From the NCBI RefSeq assembly GCF_048548695.1, contig NZ_JBLYIF010000010.1: DNA of 64,000 nt, one strand, 5' to 3'. Positions 49,826 to 59,234 of the stretch are shown here, one piece after another (within the stretch, counting starts at the first letter, position 1; each line of letters starts with the position of its first letter). Made by a program: the position numbers and the translations under genes. A model generated the notes under the pieces. The model was not told the origin of the DNA. It saw only the letters and a list, made by a program, of their open reading frames with translations, and did not search any database. Source of the DNA: Neptuniibacter sp048548695 (GTDB lineage Bacteria > Pseudomonadota > Gammaproteobacteria > Pseudomonadales > Balneatricaceae).

Positions 49826-50863
49826 ATGCAGTATCAGTCATTGGGTCGATCTGCGCTGAAGGTCAGCCGTATCTGTCTGGGTACCATGACCTTTGGGTGC
49901 CAGAATAATCAGGCAGAAGCGTTTGAGCAGCTAGATTATGCCTGGTCGCAGGGCGTGAATTTTCTCGATGCGGCTGAAATGTATCCGGTGCCGGTGAGTG
50001 CTGAACATCAGGGTATGACCGAAACTATTATCGGCAACTGGATGCAGGCTCGGCAGAATCGCAGCAAGGTCATTGTTGCCACCAAGGTGGCTGGACCGGG
50101 CGAGATGGTGAGCTTTCTCCGCCCTGATATGCACCTGGATCGAGATAATATTCGCCAAGCGGTTCATGATAGCCTGCGCCGATTGCAAACGGACTATATC
50201 GACCTTTACCAGCTGCACTGGCCAGACCGGGCAGCCAACTTCTTTGGCCGGCTGGGCTATCAGCATCAGCCGGAGTCAGACGGCACGCCGATTCTGGAAA
50301 CGCTGCAGGCGCTGAAAGAGCTGGTAGAAGAGGGCAAGGTGCGTTATGTCGGGTTGTCCAATGAGACACCCTGGGGCTGCATGACCTTTCTCAAATACGC
50401 GGAGCAACTTTGTCTGCCGCGTGTGATCTCGGTACAGAATCCATATAGTCTGCTTAACCGTTCGGCAGAGGTTGGCCTGGCGGAAGTGATGCAGCGGGAA
50501 GAGGTGGGTTTGCTGGCATATTCTCCGTTGGCATTTGGTACCCTCTCCGGTAAATACCTCAATGGTGCCAGTCCAGAAGGCGCGCGTCTTACTCTGTTTC
50601 CTGAATATACCCGTTATCAGAAAGAGCAAGGCAAGCAGGCCGTTGCCGCCTATGTGAATCTGGCGCGGGACGCCGGTATCTCGCCCGCGACATTGGCTTT
50701 GGCGTTTGTGAACAGTCGCCCGTTTCTTGGCAGTAATATTATTGGTGCGACCCGGATGGAGCAGTTAAAAGAGAATCTGGACTCGGTTAATTACTCGTTG
50801 TCAGAAGATCTGCTGGAGCGGCTGGAGCTGATTCATCAGCGTTACTCCAACCCTTGTCCATAA
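49826..50863 (+). CDS. Aldo/keto reductase, Tas family
   Basis: This 345-aa NADPH-dependent TIM-barrel oxidoreductase resembles E. coli Tas. The catalytic tetrad is represented by D-A-A-E-M-Y (Asp and Tyr), the K in V-A-T-K-V and the H in Y-Q-L-H-W. The open frame begins with TTG at 49805, but the ATG at 49826 has AGGGGG about seven bases upstream. The substrate is unknown. It is monocistronic. Confidence 0.88.
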   Translation: MQYQSLGRSALKVSRICLGTMTFGCQNNQAEAFEQLDYAWSQGVNFLDAAEMYPVPVSAEHQGMTETIIGNWMQARQNRSKVIVATKVAGPGEMVSFLRPDMHLDRDNIRQAVHDSLRRLQTDYIDLYQLHWPDRAANFFGRLGYQHQPESDGTPILETLQALKELVEEGKVRYVGLSNETPWGCMTFLKYAEQLCLPRVISVQNPYSLLNRSAEVGLAEVMQREEVGLLAYSPLAFGTLSGKYLNGASPEGARLTLFPEYTRYQKEQGKQAVAAYVNLARDAGISPATLALAFVNSRPFLGSNIIGATRMEQLKENLDSVNYSLSEDLLERLELIHQRYSNPCP

Positions 50864-50952
50864 ATCACCTGCTCACTCTGCTTAGTCATGGCTGGCGGTT
50901 ATCAGGTTATTTGCCACACTGTAAGTGAGCTAAGCAAATATGGGGTTTCATC

Positions 50953-51360
50953 ATGTTACAGGTAAAGGATGCCATGTATCCGGTGAACCAACCGCTTGCG
51001 CCCAACATGGGACTGGTTGAGGCGGTGGATCGCATTCTCGATGCCGGTGTGATTGGCTTGCCGGTGGTCGATCATGACCATCAAGTGGTAGGGTTTTTAT
51101 CGGAGCACGATTGTCTGCCGTTTCTGGTGACCGGCAGTTATCACTGCGACAGTCGTATTCAAGTGAGTGACATCATGTATAACAGGCCGCTGACCGTGTC
51201 GCCCAACAAGAGTATTGTCGACCTGGCACAAGAGATGGGGCTAAACCGGCCGAAGGTATATGCAGTAGTCGAGGAAAGTCGGCTGGTGGGTTTGATTACC
51301 CGCAGCATGGTGATGCGGGAGCTAAATAGCTCCCTGAAACACTGCAAAGTTGTTGCCTGA
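50953..51360 (+). CDS. CBS domain-pair protein
   Basis: The 135-aa product consists only of two CBS motifs (about 1-60 and 70-128; V-K-D-A-M and V-S-D-I-M starts). Such Bateman modules bind adenine nucleotides and usually regulate a partner enzyme or channel, which is not evident here. It converges with a HAD phosphatase gene three bases away. Confidence 0.88.
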   Translation: MLQVKDAMYPVNQPLAPNMGLVEAVDRILDAGVIGLPVVDHDHQVVGFLSEHDCLPFLVTGSYHCDSRIQVSDIMYNRPLTVSPNKSIVDLAQEMGLNRPKVYAVVEESRLVGLITRSMVMRELNSSLKHCKVVA

Positions 51361-51363
51361 GTC

Positions 51364-52017
51364 TCAGCGTAGGCTAATGACTGGCCAACCACGGGAGGTT
51401 GCGGTGTCCTGCAGTTTCGCATCGGGATCGACAGCCACTGGGAATGTCACTTGCTCCAACAGGGGCAGATCGTTTATTGAGTCACTGTAGAAATAGCTGC
51501 CATCCAGCGAATGCTGGGTTTCATCCAGCCACTCGTGCAACCGGGTAACCTTGCCGTGTTGGAAGCAGGGGGTGCCGGTAACCTTTCCGGTATAGCCTCC
51601 GGCATTTTGCTCCGGCTCGGTGGCCAGTAACGCATCAATGCCCAGCTTCGCTGCGATAGGTCCGGTAACAAATCGGTTGGTAGCGGTGATGATAAGTAGA
51701 AAGTCACCCTGATCGCGATGCTTCTGCAGTAGTGCCTCTGCCTTCTCCAGCATCATTGGCGCCACTTTTTGTTGCATGAATTGTTGATGCAGGGTCTGCA
51801 GCTGGTTCATGCCGAGCTGAGCCAGTGGCCGCAGGGCAAATTCCAGAAATTCATTAATATCCAGCGTACCCTGTTGATAGCATTGGTAGAAGTGATCGTT
51901 GGCATGGCGGTATTCATCGGTATCCACGATACCCTGTTCACACAGGAACTCCCCCCAGGCGTGATCACTGTCGCCGCCCAACAAGGTGTTATCAAGATCA
52001 AATATTGCCAGTGCCAA
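51364..52017 (-). CDS. HAD-IB family phosphatase (SerB-like)
   Basis: The 217-aa enzyme has motif I D-L-D-N-T-L-L (residues 7-13), motif II I-T-A-T-N near 112 and motif IV Y-S-D-S-I-N-D-L-P-L-L near 178-188. This is the subclass IB arrangement shared with phosphoserine phosphatase. In Pseudomonas a homologue lies beside rppH as well. The substrate is unknown. It is divergent from rppH. Confidence 0.88.
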   Translation of the reverse strand: MALAIFDLDNTLLGGDSDHAWGEFLCEQGIVDTDEYRHANDHFYQCYQQGTLDINEFLEFALRPLAQLGMNQLQTLHQQFMQQKVAPMMLEKAEALLQKHRDQGDFLLIITATNRFVTGPIAAKLGIDALLATEPEQNAGGYTGKVTGTPCFQHGKVTRLHEWLDETQHSLDGSYFYSDSINDLPLLEQVTFPVAVDPDAKLQDTATSRGWPVISLR

Positions 52018-52196
52018 GGTGCTCTCCTACCCGTTATATGCTGCAGACGCGGCAAGCATAGGGTGCTTGTTGGCGTATTGCAATGTGGAGAATGCAGGGC
52101 GTGACCCTAGGAGAAATGCTTGATGTGAAGTTAATTTGCTGAAAAATAATGAAATGTGGAACAATAGGTTTTAAAACAGTTGTTAGGATATCAACG

Positions 52197-52682
52197 GTGA
52201 TTGATTCAGACGGGTTCAGACCGAATGTCGGTATCATTCTGGCAAACTCGTTGGGTCAGGTTCTTTGGGCAAGACGGATTGGACAGGATGCGTGGCAGTT
52301 CCCTCAGGGTGGTATCAATGAAAATGAAACCCCTGAGCAGGCAATGTATCGAGAGCTACGTGAGGAAGTTGGGCTGTCTCCAGAGGATGTAGAAGTTGTA
52401 GCGGTAACCCGAGGTTGGTTGCGCTACCGTCTGCCCAAACGCATGATCCGGCGCCATACCCAACCAGTGTGTGTGGGCCAGAAACAAAAGTGGTTCCTGT
52501 TGCGCATGTTGAGTGCCGACAGTGCAGTAACAATAGATCATACTGACTCGCCGGAGTTTGATGGCTGGCGTTGGGTTAGTTATTGGTATCCATTGGGACA
52601 GGTGGTCTCTTTTAAGCGAGAGGTCTATCGTAAAGCCATGAAGGAGTTGTCTCCGAAGTTGACTCGCTTCCATAACTTTTAA
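52197..52682 (+). CDS. rppH: RNA pyrophosphohydrolase
   Basis: This 161-aa Nudix enzyme removes pyrophosphate from the 5' end of transcripts and thereby starts mRNA decay. The Nudix box G-G-I-N-E-N-E-T ... R-E-L-R-E-E-V-G-L lies at about 38-60. The family start M-I-D-S-D-G-F-R-P-N-V-G corresponds to the GTG at 52197, with AGGA eight bases upstream. The longer frame to 52149 is not favoured. ptsP follows after 15 bp, as in Pseudomonas and E. coli. Confidence 0.94.
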   Translation: MIDSDGFRPNVGIILANSLGQVLWARRIGQDAWQFPQGGINENETPEQAMYRELREEVGLSPEDVEVVAVTRGWLRYRLPKRMIRRHTQPVCVGQKQKWFLLRMLSADSAVTIDHTDSPEFDGWRWVSYWYPLGQVVSFKREVYRKAMKELSPKLTRFHNF

Positions 52683-52697
52683 CCCGGGACGAAGCAG

Positions 52698-54971
52698 ATG
52701 CTGGAAGTGCTGAGAAAGATTGTGCAAGAGGTAAGCCTCGCGCCCGATCTAAAATCAGTGGTCGATATGCTGGTAAAAAGCATTCGGCATGCGATGCAGA
52801 CTCAAGTCTGCTCGGTATATCTGTTTGATGCGGATGAGCACAGCTATGTGCTGATGGCGTCCGAAGGCCTGAATCAGGAAGCGATTGGCAGTGTTCGCCT
52901 TTCTGCCGGTGAAGGTTTGGTCGGTATGGTGGTGCAGCGCGCTGAGCCTATCAATCTGGAAAAAGCTGACGAACACCCTGCGTTTAAGTATGTTGAAACC
53001 ACCGGAGAGGAACGCTTCAGCTCATTTCTGGGTGTGCCCATTATTCATCACCGCGATGTGCTGGGTGTATTGGTTGTGCAGCAGAGAGAGCAGCGCCGCT
53101 TTGACGAAAGCGAAGAAGCGTTTCTGGTCACCTTGTCAGCGCAGCTGGCAGGCGCCATTGCCCATGCTGAAGCCACGGGTTCGCTGGGTAGAATCGGTGA
53201 ACCTGAAGCCACTAAGGTTGAACTGCATTTTGATGGTGTACCGGGTTCGTCAGGTGTTGCCATAGGTCAGGGTGTGGTGGTGGCTCCACCGGCAGACCTT
53301 AACTCTGTACCGGATAAACCTGCGGGTGATATTGAGGAAGAGGTTGAGAGCTTTGCTGCAGCGCTGGAGCAGGTGCGCAGCGATGTGCGTGCAGTCAGCC
53401 TGAGCCTGGCTAAGCGCCTGCGTTCGCAGGAACAGGCATTGTTTGATGTATATCTGCGCATGTTGGAAGACAACGCCCTGGCGGGTGAGGTGGTGGCACG
53501 GATCCGGCAAGGGGTGTGGGCACAATCTGCATTGCGCGACGTTATCTTGGAACACGTGCGTAAGTTTTCCATGATGGAAGACCCCTATCTTCGTGAGCGT
53601 GCTACCGATATACGTGATCTTGGCCGCCGCATTCTTGCCTATCTTCAGGAGTCTAATACCCGCCCCCAGGAATTTACCGATACGACTATTCTGGTGGCGG
53701 ATGAGCTTACGCCCGCCATGCTCGGTGAAGTGCCCACTGATAAGTTGGTGGGATTGGTCTCTGTGCATGGTTCCAGTAATTCGCATGCCGCTATTTTGGC
53801 GCGCTCGCTTGGCATTCCGACCATTATGGGTGTGGTCGACCTTCCCTATACCAAAATGGATGGTCGTGAACTGGTGCTGGATGGTTATTCAGGGCGCGTG
53901 TATGTGCAGCCAGGCGAAGAGCTGCGGGCGGCATATGCAGAGATTCTGCGGGATGAAAAAGAGCAAGCGGCAGAACTGCAAACGCTGAAAAACCTGCCTG
54001 CTGAAACGAAAGATGGGCACCACATCCCGTTGTGGGTGAATACGGGCCTGTTGGCGGATATTGGTCGTTCTCTGGAGCGCGGTGCTGAAGGTATTGGTTT
54101 GTATCGTACCGAAATTCCGTTTATGACCCGCGACTTCTTTCCTAGTGAGCAAGAGCAACGGCAGACCTATCATCGCCAGTTGAAGGCGTTTAGTCCACGG
54201 CCGGTGACCATGCGCACCCTGGATATAGGTGGTGATAAGAGCCTGTCCTATTTCCCGATAGAAGAAGATAACCCTTTCCTTGGCTGGCGTGGTATCCGTG
54301 TTACGTTGGATCATCCGGAGATCTTCATGGTGCAGGTGCGGGCCATGTTACGGGCCAGTGAGGGGCTGAATAATCTGCGTATCATGTTGCCGATGGTTAC
54401 CAGCATGCATGAAATTCAGGAAGCTAGCCGTCAGATTGGTCGTGCGGTGCTGGAGCTGCAAGAGGAAGGCTGTGCCATTGAGCGACCTGAAGTTGGTGTC
54501 ATGGTTGAGGTGCCTGCGGCCGTTTATCAGATACGTCAAATTGCCCGGTTGGTAGATTTTATCTCGGTTGGCTCCAATGACCTTGCGCAGTACCTGTTGG
54601 CAGTGGATCGCAATAACCCGCGGGTATCCGATCTGTACAATGGCTATCATCCTGCAGTGTTGCAGGCGCTACGTTTTGTCGTTCGAGAAGCGCATAAAGA
54701 GGGGGTGCCGGTATCCATTTGCGGAGAGTTGGCGGGTGAGCCCGGTGGTGCGCTGTTGCTCATGGCCATGGGCTACGACACATTATCGATGAACGCCACT
54801 AACCTACCGAAAGTGAAAGCAGCGATTCGTAAGATTAACCTGACCGATGCTCAGGCACTGTTGAAAGAGGTCATGTCGATGGACGATGCCGAGATGATTC
54901 AGCAGGTAATTGCCCGGCGTCTGGCAGAGCAGGGTGTTGCCCAGCGTTACCTGCCCTTTATCCCCGGCTAG
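52698..54971 (+). CDS. ptsP: Phosphoenolpyruvate-protein phosphotransferase PtsP (EI-Ntr)
   Basis: This 757-aa protein starts the nitrogen-related phosphotransferase relay. It has an N-terminal GAF domain (about 15-155) that senses nitrogen status (glutamine or 2-oxoglutarate in E. coli). EI domains follow, with the phospho-histidine in G-S-S-N-S-H-A-A-I-L-A-R (near residue 361) and a PEP-binding TIM barrel including G-S-N-D-L-A-Q-Y and the C-terminal I-C-G-E-L-A cysteine. The partners NPr and EIIA-Ntr are not in the window. It forms an operon with rppH. Confidence 0.95.
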   Translation: MLEVLRKIVQEVSLAPDLKSVVDMLVKSIRHAMQTQVCSVYLFDADEHSYVLMASEGLNQEAIGSVRLSAGEGLVGMVVQRAEPINLEKADEHPAFKYVETTGEERFSSFLGVPIIHHRDVLGVLVVQQREQRRFDESEEAFLVTLSAQLAGAIAHAEATGSLGRIGEPEATKVELHFDGVPGSSGVAIGQGVVVAPPADLNSVPDKPAGDIEEEVESFAAALEQVRSDVRAVSLSLAKRLRSQEQALFDVYLRMLEDNALAGEVVARIRQGVWAQSALRDVILEHVRKFSMMEDPYLRERATDIRDLGRRILAYLQESNTRPQEFTDTTILVADELTPAMLGEVPTDKLVGLVSVHGSSNSHAAILARSLGIPTIMGVVDLPYTKMDGRELVLDGYSGRVYVQPGEELRAAYAEILRDEKEQAAELQTLKNLPAETKDGHHIPLWVNTGLLADIGRSLERGAEGIGLYRTEIPFMTRDFFPSEQEQRQTYHRQLKAFSPRPVTMRTLDIGGDKSLSYFPIEEDNPFLGWRGIRVTLDHPEIFMVQVRAMLRASEGLNNLRIMLPMVTSMHEIQEASRQIGRAVLELQEEGCAIERPEVGVMVEVPAAVYQIRQIARLVDFISVGSNDLAQYLLAVDRNNPRVSDLYNGYHPAVLQALRFVVREAHKEGVPVSICGELAGEPGGALLLMAMGYDTLSMNATNLPKVKAAIRKINLTDAQALLKEVMSMDDAEMIQQVIARRLAEQGVAQRYLPFIPG

Positions 54972-54993
54972 GCCAAGCTTAGCCCCTTCTTAA

Positions 54994-55764
54994 TTACCCC
55001 AGTGGCGGAACCTGTAATGTGAAATGCACAGGCTCGTCGTATGACGCAGCGGGGTATGTCTTTTCATATAGGTCTGTGTGGCCCGAAGTGTGTTGCACTA
55101 ACAGACTGGTAGAGCGTGTGCCGTACAGTTCTGACTGGATAAAAACCGGTGCCAATAAGTGTTCCAGCTCTGCCCCTACGCCAGTGTCAGGTAGTAGCCC
55201 AGGATCGGGTTGGTGTCGGTCTGTCATTAGGTTTAATAATAAGTCGCTGTCTAACAGCTTCTGATTCAGTAACTCAGCAAATCGCTGCTTGGCTAACTCA
55301 AGTTTGGGCCAGGGTGTGTCTAGTAAAGCATTGCTCAGCCCATAAACGCCTGGCGTTAATTGTTTAATCGCGGAGTTTTGGTTGGAGTGATAGTACAAGC
55401 CATAGGTATCTCCCAGCAGTAAGTTGTAGCCTGGGAAATGGTGCGCAGTCGTCTGTAGCTGGGTCAGGTAGTCGGTGCAATTCTGGCTGCCGGTTAGAAA
55501 ATCTCCGGGCAACTGCCCTCGTGAGTAGCCTTCAATGCTGGTTGCTTTGCCCTGTCGATAATTAGTGATTGCGGCAAAACGCCCTTGTGTATTGATGCCC
55601 ATCCAAGTGCCGCCGGCTTGTAAGTCTTTGCCTGCCAGTAAGTCAGGTTGTTCCGGCCAAAATTGCATGGCACGGGTGGGACGGGCGTAAAATTCATCCC
55701 GGTTTGCCAGCAGTATTAAGGGGTAATCAGGGTGGCAGCGGTAAGCGAAGACGATGAGGCACAT
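54994..55764 (-). CDS. NRDE (TANGO2-like) family protein
   Basis: The 256-aa protein begins M-C-L-I-V-F-A-Y and carries the family motif N-R-D-E-F-Y-x-R-P-T (about 22-31). The N-terminal Cys next to Met suggests Ntn-hydrolase-like processing, although eukaryotic TANGO2 has been linked to lipid or heme handling and the bacterial role is open. The open frame runs to 55803, but the ATG at 55764 is the family start. It converges with ptsP. Confidence 0.85.
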   Translation of the reverse strand: MCLIVFAYRCHPDYPLILLANRDEFYARPTRAMQFWPEQPDLLAGKDLQAGGTWMGINTQGRFAAITNYRQGKATSIEGYSRGQLPGDFLTGSQNCTDYLTQLQTTAHHFPGYNLLLGDTYGLYYHSNQNSAIKQLTPGVYGLSNALLDTPWPKLELAKQRFAELLNQKLLDSDLLLNLMTDRHQPDPGLLPDTGVGAELEHLLAPVFIQSELYGTRSTSLLVQHTSGHTDLYEKTYPAASYDEPVHFTLQVPPLG

Positions 55765-55859
55765 GGCAGAAGTAAAATCAGCATATTTCCGATAAGATAG
55801 CACGCATCACTGCTAAGTGAGCGATACAATTTTTGACCCCCTTATTACAGGTATCTCCT

Positions 55860-56657
55860 ATGCTGCTGACCCTTATCACTTATCTGGTGCTTGGTGCACT
55901 GGCCGGAACGGCGGCGGGTTTGTTTGGTATTGGCGGTGGTTTGCTGATAGTCCCGGTGTTGGTTTTTACGTTTCAGGCTCAGGGCATGCCGCCAGAGGTG
56001 CTTACCCATGCGGCGGTTGCCACTTCGTTGGCAACCATAGTGATTACATCCATCAGCTCCATGCGGGCACACCAGAAAAAACAAGCGGTGCGCTGGGATA
56101 TATTCTGGCCGCTGACAGGTGGTATCTTGCTGGGGGCAGTGTTGGGTGTGAATACGGCGGTGCAGTTGCCGGGCAGCTGGTTGCAAATAGCACTGGGTTG
56201 CTTTGCCTTAACCGTTGCCGTGCAGATGGCGCTGAACCTCAAGCCAGACGCAGGTGAAACAGCCGTTTCTAAGCCGGGGCTATCGGTCGCAGGTGCGGTT
56301 ATCGGTTGGGTCTCGAGCATCTTTGGTATTGGCGGCGGGACTTTAACGGTGCCGTATTTGTCTTGGCGGCGGGTAGTCATGCAACACGCGGTGGCGACTT
56401 CAGCGGCCTGCGGTTTGCCAATTGCGATTGCGGCGGCCATTACCAATATATGGGTCGGGTGGCACGCACCGCAGATGCCTGAATGGAGTGCGGGTTATAT
56501 TTATCTGCCAGCGTTTATGGGTATTGTGTTAACCAGCTCGCTGTTTGCCGGGTTTGGCGCGAAGCTGGCGCACAGCCTGCCTCCGCTGCTACTCAAACGG
56601 ATTTTTGCAGGCTTTTTGGTTGTGGTTGGTTTGCGATTTTTGATCACCAACATCTGA
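55860..56657 (+). CDS. TSUP family permease (TauE/SafE), putative sulfite exporter
   Basis: The 265-aa membrane protein has about eight hydrophobic segments and two copies of the family motif G-x-F-G-I-G-G-G (near residues 21-28 and 157-164). TauE/SafE members export sulfite or sulfoacetate. A periplasmic sulfite dehydrogenase lies 1.2 kb downstream, which would fit sulfite handling, but the permease is found at this place in Pseudomonas without the dehydrogenase. The ATG at 55860 is preferred over an upstream TTG. Confidence 0.85.
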   Translation: MLLTLITYLVLGALAGTAAGLFGIGGGLLIVPVLVFTFQAQGMPPEVLTHAAVATSLATIVITSISSMRAHQKKQAVRWDIFWPLTGGILLGAVLGVNTAVQLPGSWLQIALGCFALTVAVQMALNLKPDAGETAVSKPGLSVAGAVIGWVSSIFGIGGGTLTVPYLSWRRVVMQHAVATSAACGLPIAIAAAITNIWVGWHAPQMPEWSAGYIYLPAFMGIVLTSSLFAGFGAKLAHSLPPLLLKRIFAGFLVVVGLRFLITNI

Positions 56658-56675
56658 TAATAATGGAGTGTGATT

Positions 56676-57470
56676 GTGTGGGTGCATAACATTGATCCTG
56701 TTGCCTTAAACCTGGGGCCTCTGCAGATCCACTGGTATGGCCTGATGTACCTGTTGGGGTTTGCTGCTGCCTGGTGGTTGGGGGCTCGTCGTGCTCGTCG
56801 TGCAGGCTCAGGTTGGACTGAAGATCAGGTATCTGATTTGATTTTCTGGGGTGCCATCGGGGTGATTCTAGGGGGCAGGCTGGGTTATGTGCTGTTTTAT
56901 AACTTTGACCAGTTTCTGCAGGAACCGCTCTGGCTGTTCGCTATTTGGGAGGGCGGTATGTCTTTTCATGGCGGCTTGCTTGGCGTGGTTTGTGTCATGT
57001 TTCTGTTTGCCCGCAAACAGGGGAAAACCTGGATGCAGGTGACCGATTTTCTCGCGCCGTTGGTGCCTATTGGCTTGGGTGCGGGGCGAATTGGTAACTT
57101 TATCGGCGGCGAACTCTGGGGACGCGCGGCTGAAGTGCCCTGGGCGGTGGTTTTCCCTCGCGCAGGTGATGGTTTGGCGCGGCACCCGTCACAGCTTTAT
57201 GAGTTTGCGCTGGAAGGTGTTTGTCTGTTTTTATTGCTGTGGTGGTTTTCCCATAAGCCGCGTCCTGTGATGGCGGTTTCAGGCTTGTTTCTGTTGTTGT
57301 ATGGGGTCTTCAGAAGCGTTGTTGAATTCTTCCGCGAACCCGATGCGCAATTGGGTTTTGTTGCTTTGGATTGGGTTACCCAAGGCCAGTTACTTTCATT
57401 ACCGATGATTGTGCTAGGCGTGGTACTTCTGGTGCTGGCTTATCGGCAATCGGCGGACACTTCTACATAA
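56676..57470 (+). CDS. lgt: Prolipoprotein diacylglyceryl transferase
   Basis: This 264-aa inner-membrane enzyme attaches diacylglycerol to the lipobox cysteine of prolipoproteins. It has seven membrane segments, the H-G-G motif (F-H-G-G-L) and the Lgt signature G-R-I-G-N-F-I-G-G-E-L-W-G-R. The GTG at 56676 lies seven bases after GGAG. The GTG at 56670 is too close to that Shine-Dalgarno. In Pseudomonas thyA follows lgt directly; here a sulfite dehydrogenase pair is inserted. Confidence 0.95.
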   Translation: MWVHNIDPVALNLGPLQIHWYGLMYLLGFAAAWWLGARRARRAGSGWTEDQVSDLIFWGAIGVILGGRLGYVLFYNFDQFLQEPLWLFAIWEGGMSFHGGLLGVVCVMFLFARKQGKTWMQVTDFLAPLVPIGLGAGRIGNFIGGELWGRAAEVPWAVVFPRAGDGLARHPSQLYEFALEGVCLFLLLWWFSHKPRPVMAVSGLFLLLYGVFRSVVEFFREPDAQLGFVALDWVTQGQLLSLPMIVLGVVLLVLAYRQSADTST

Positions 57471-57509
57471 GCTGTATTCGTTTCTGTAACACCCCTCGCC
57501 TGTCATTTG

Positions 57510-57827
57510 CTACTCCAGACGGCTGGCGGTTGCGACGTAGTGTGCAACGGCCTTGATCTGCGCTGGGGTAAGGGACTCGCTGAAGGATGGCATGACTCCG
57601 CTGCCACTGGTTACCACATTGATCACTTGAGTCACAGTCGGTTTCAGCTCATTCAGGTTGGGGCCTATATCGCCACTGGCATCGGCATCTTTCAGCGTAT
57701 GACAGATGCTGCATGAAGGACTGGCGACTGCGGTGAACAGGGCTCGTCCCGTCTGAAAAGCATCACCTGCCGCTAGTTGGCCAGTCCAAACAACAGCGGT
57801 ACTTGCGAGCAATAGGCATGTGCGCAT
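57510..57827 (-). CDS. Periplasmic cytochrome c, partner of sulfite dehydrogenase
   Basis: This 105-aa monoheme cytochrome c has a signal peptide (about 1-20) and the heme motif C-S-I-C-H (C39, C42, H43). The likely axial Met79 is in the V-M-P-S-F-S loop. It follows the SorA-like gene on the same strand and most likely accepts electrons from it (SorB-like role). The open frame continues upstream to 57992, overlapping sorA, but the ATG at 57827 begins a proper signal peptide and has GAGGAAC upstream. Confidence 0.88.
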   Translation of the reverse strand: MRTCLLLASTAVVWTGQLAAGDAFQTGRALFTAVASPSCSICHTLKDADASGDIGPNLNELKPTVTQVINVVTSGSGVMPSFSESLTPAQIKAVAHYVATASRLE

Positions 57828-57846
57828 GCGAGTTCCTCTATAAAGT

Positions 57847-57889
57847 TGCCTGAAGATGGCACCTGCTTGGAAGATGCCATCTTCAGGCA
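57847..57889 (-). repeat. 15-bp perfect hairpin between sorA-like and cytochrome genes
   Basis: TGCCTGAAGATGGCA (57847-57861) and TGCCATCTTCAGGCA (57875-57889) are perfect inverse copies around a 13-base loop. They lie between the stop of the sulfite dehydrogenase and the start of the cytochrome. No T-run follows on the minus strand. Partial termination or protection of the upstream message from 3' decay is likely. Confidence 0.8.
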
Positions 57890-57897
57890 TGTGAACT

Positions 57898-59115
57898 TCA
57901 GCTGACTTGTAATGAAAGACCGTGGTCGGACCAGCTGTTATTGCCATAGCCTCGCTCGTTGTCTGTGCGATGCTTGGGCTGAGTCTGCCCATTTATATCG
58001 GTTGCCCTGCTGACAATTTCGTAGGTTCCCGGCTTCAGGTCAGTGGCAAAAACAAAGGGCCGCCAAGCGTAAGGACCCATATCAGCACCGAGAAAACGTG
58101 CTGCCTGCCAAGTTTTGCCTGCATCCATAGAGAGTTCGATTTTCTCGAGTGGAACGGTGCCCCCGAAAGCGACACCGTAGATCATGTTGATGCCAGCTTT
58201 GCTGCGGCTAACCGGTGATGTCACCCAGGATTTCACCGGCATTTCCCACATGGAAGGCTGGTCTGGTGCACCTTTTTCGCCAACGGGGCGGATGCGGTAG
58301 CCAGAGGCCTGAATTTTTGCGGTGGTTTGTTGTTCAGTGAAGGCGATCTGTTTTACATATTTGACGTTATTAACACCAAAGTATCCCGGTATGACTATCC
58401 GTAACGGGCCACCATGAGCCAGGGGCAAGGGTTCATCATTCATCTCCCAGGCAAGGATGGCATGATCCAGCGCACGAAGCGGAACTGAGCGTTCGACTAC
58501 CACGAGTTTTTGATCAAGCCCTTCTGGCAGGGTTTCTCCGCCGGTGCTGGTGATATATTGCATGCCGGCTTGATACCCCCCCAGTCTGTCGATCACTTGT
58601 TTTAAGGGCACACCCGTCCAGGCAACGCACCCGGCTGCGCCTGTAGCCCATTGCGTACCCCCGGGGCCATGTTCAAAGAAGGCGCGGCCATTGCCTGAGC
58701 ATTGCAAAACAGCAACCACTGTCTCAACACCGATCTTTTTAAGCTCTGCGACGGTTAAGGTGGCAGGGCGGTTGACCCCTTCTATGCGTATTTCCCATGC
58801 ATCGGCATTGGTCATGACCTCGGCGCTTGGTGGCGGCAGGTTATTACGCACATATAGCCTGTCAGTGGATGTGATGCCGCCGCTACCAATGGCATCGCGC
58901 TTGGTTTCAATGGTTTTTTTACTGTGAACAATAACCGCATCAGCTTCTTTCCAGACGGCATAATCGGGCAGCGCCAATTTTTCTTCTGCGCGTGCCAACG
59001 GAGAGAGAGGGATTAAACTCAACGCGGCAAAAGTACCCGCTCCTCCCAGTAAAACTCTGCGTCGTCCAGGGTTGGTTAAGCAGCTTGCGGTTTCAGTGTT
59101 GTCGATGGCTTTCAT
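57898..59115 (-). CDS. Periplasmic sulfite dehydrogenase, molybdopterin subunit (SorA-like)
   Basis: This 405-aa enzyme of the sulfite oxidase family should oxidise sulfite to sulfate and pass electrons to cytochrome c. A Tat-type signal (G-R-R-R-V-L-L-G-G at 17-25, then a hydrophobic stretch) exports the folded molybdenum protein. C139 in L-Q-C-S-G-N-G is the expected molybdenum ligand. A Mo-co dimerisation domain follows (about 285-405). The ATG at 59115 has AGGA eight bases upstream and is preferred over an in-frame start at 59139. No heme domain is fused; the separate cytochrome gene follows. Confidence 0.88.
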   Translation of the reverse strand: MKAIDNTETASCLTNPGRRRVLLGGAGTFAALSLIPLSPLARAEEKLALPDYAVWKEADAVIVHSKKTIETKRDAIGSGGITSTDRLYVRNNLPPPSAEVMTNADAWEIRIEGVNRPATLTVAELKKIGVETVVAVLQCSGNGRAFFEHGPGGTQWATGAAGCVAWTGVPLKQVIDRLGGYQAGMQYITSTGGETLPEGLDQKLVVVERSVPLRALDHAILAWEMNDEPLPLAHGGPLRIVIPGYFGVNNVKYVKQIAFTEQQTTAKIQASGYRIRPVGEKGAPDQPSMWEMPVKSWVTSPVSRSKAGINMIYGVAFGGTVPLEKIELSMDAGKTWQAARFLGADMGPYAWRPFVFATDLKPGTYEIVSRATDINGQTQPKHRTDNERGYGNNSWSDHGLSLQVS

Positions 59116-59234
59116 TGTTTTTATCCTCACGCCTAACATCGCTGCAATAAGCTTTTCTATTAGCTTTATTGAATATTAGTTTAGAACCGGGTGGTGTGTT
59201 AGCAAGCGTAAGGAGGGGTGCCGACTTGAGAGTT

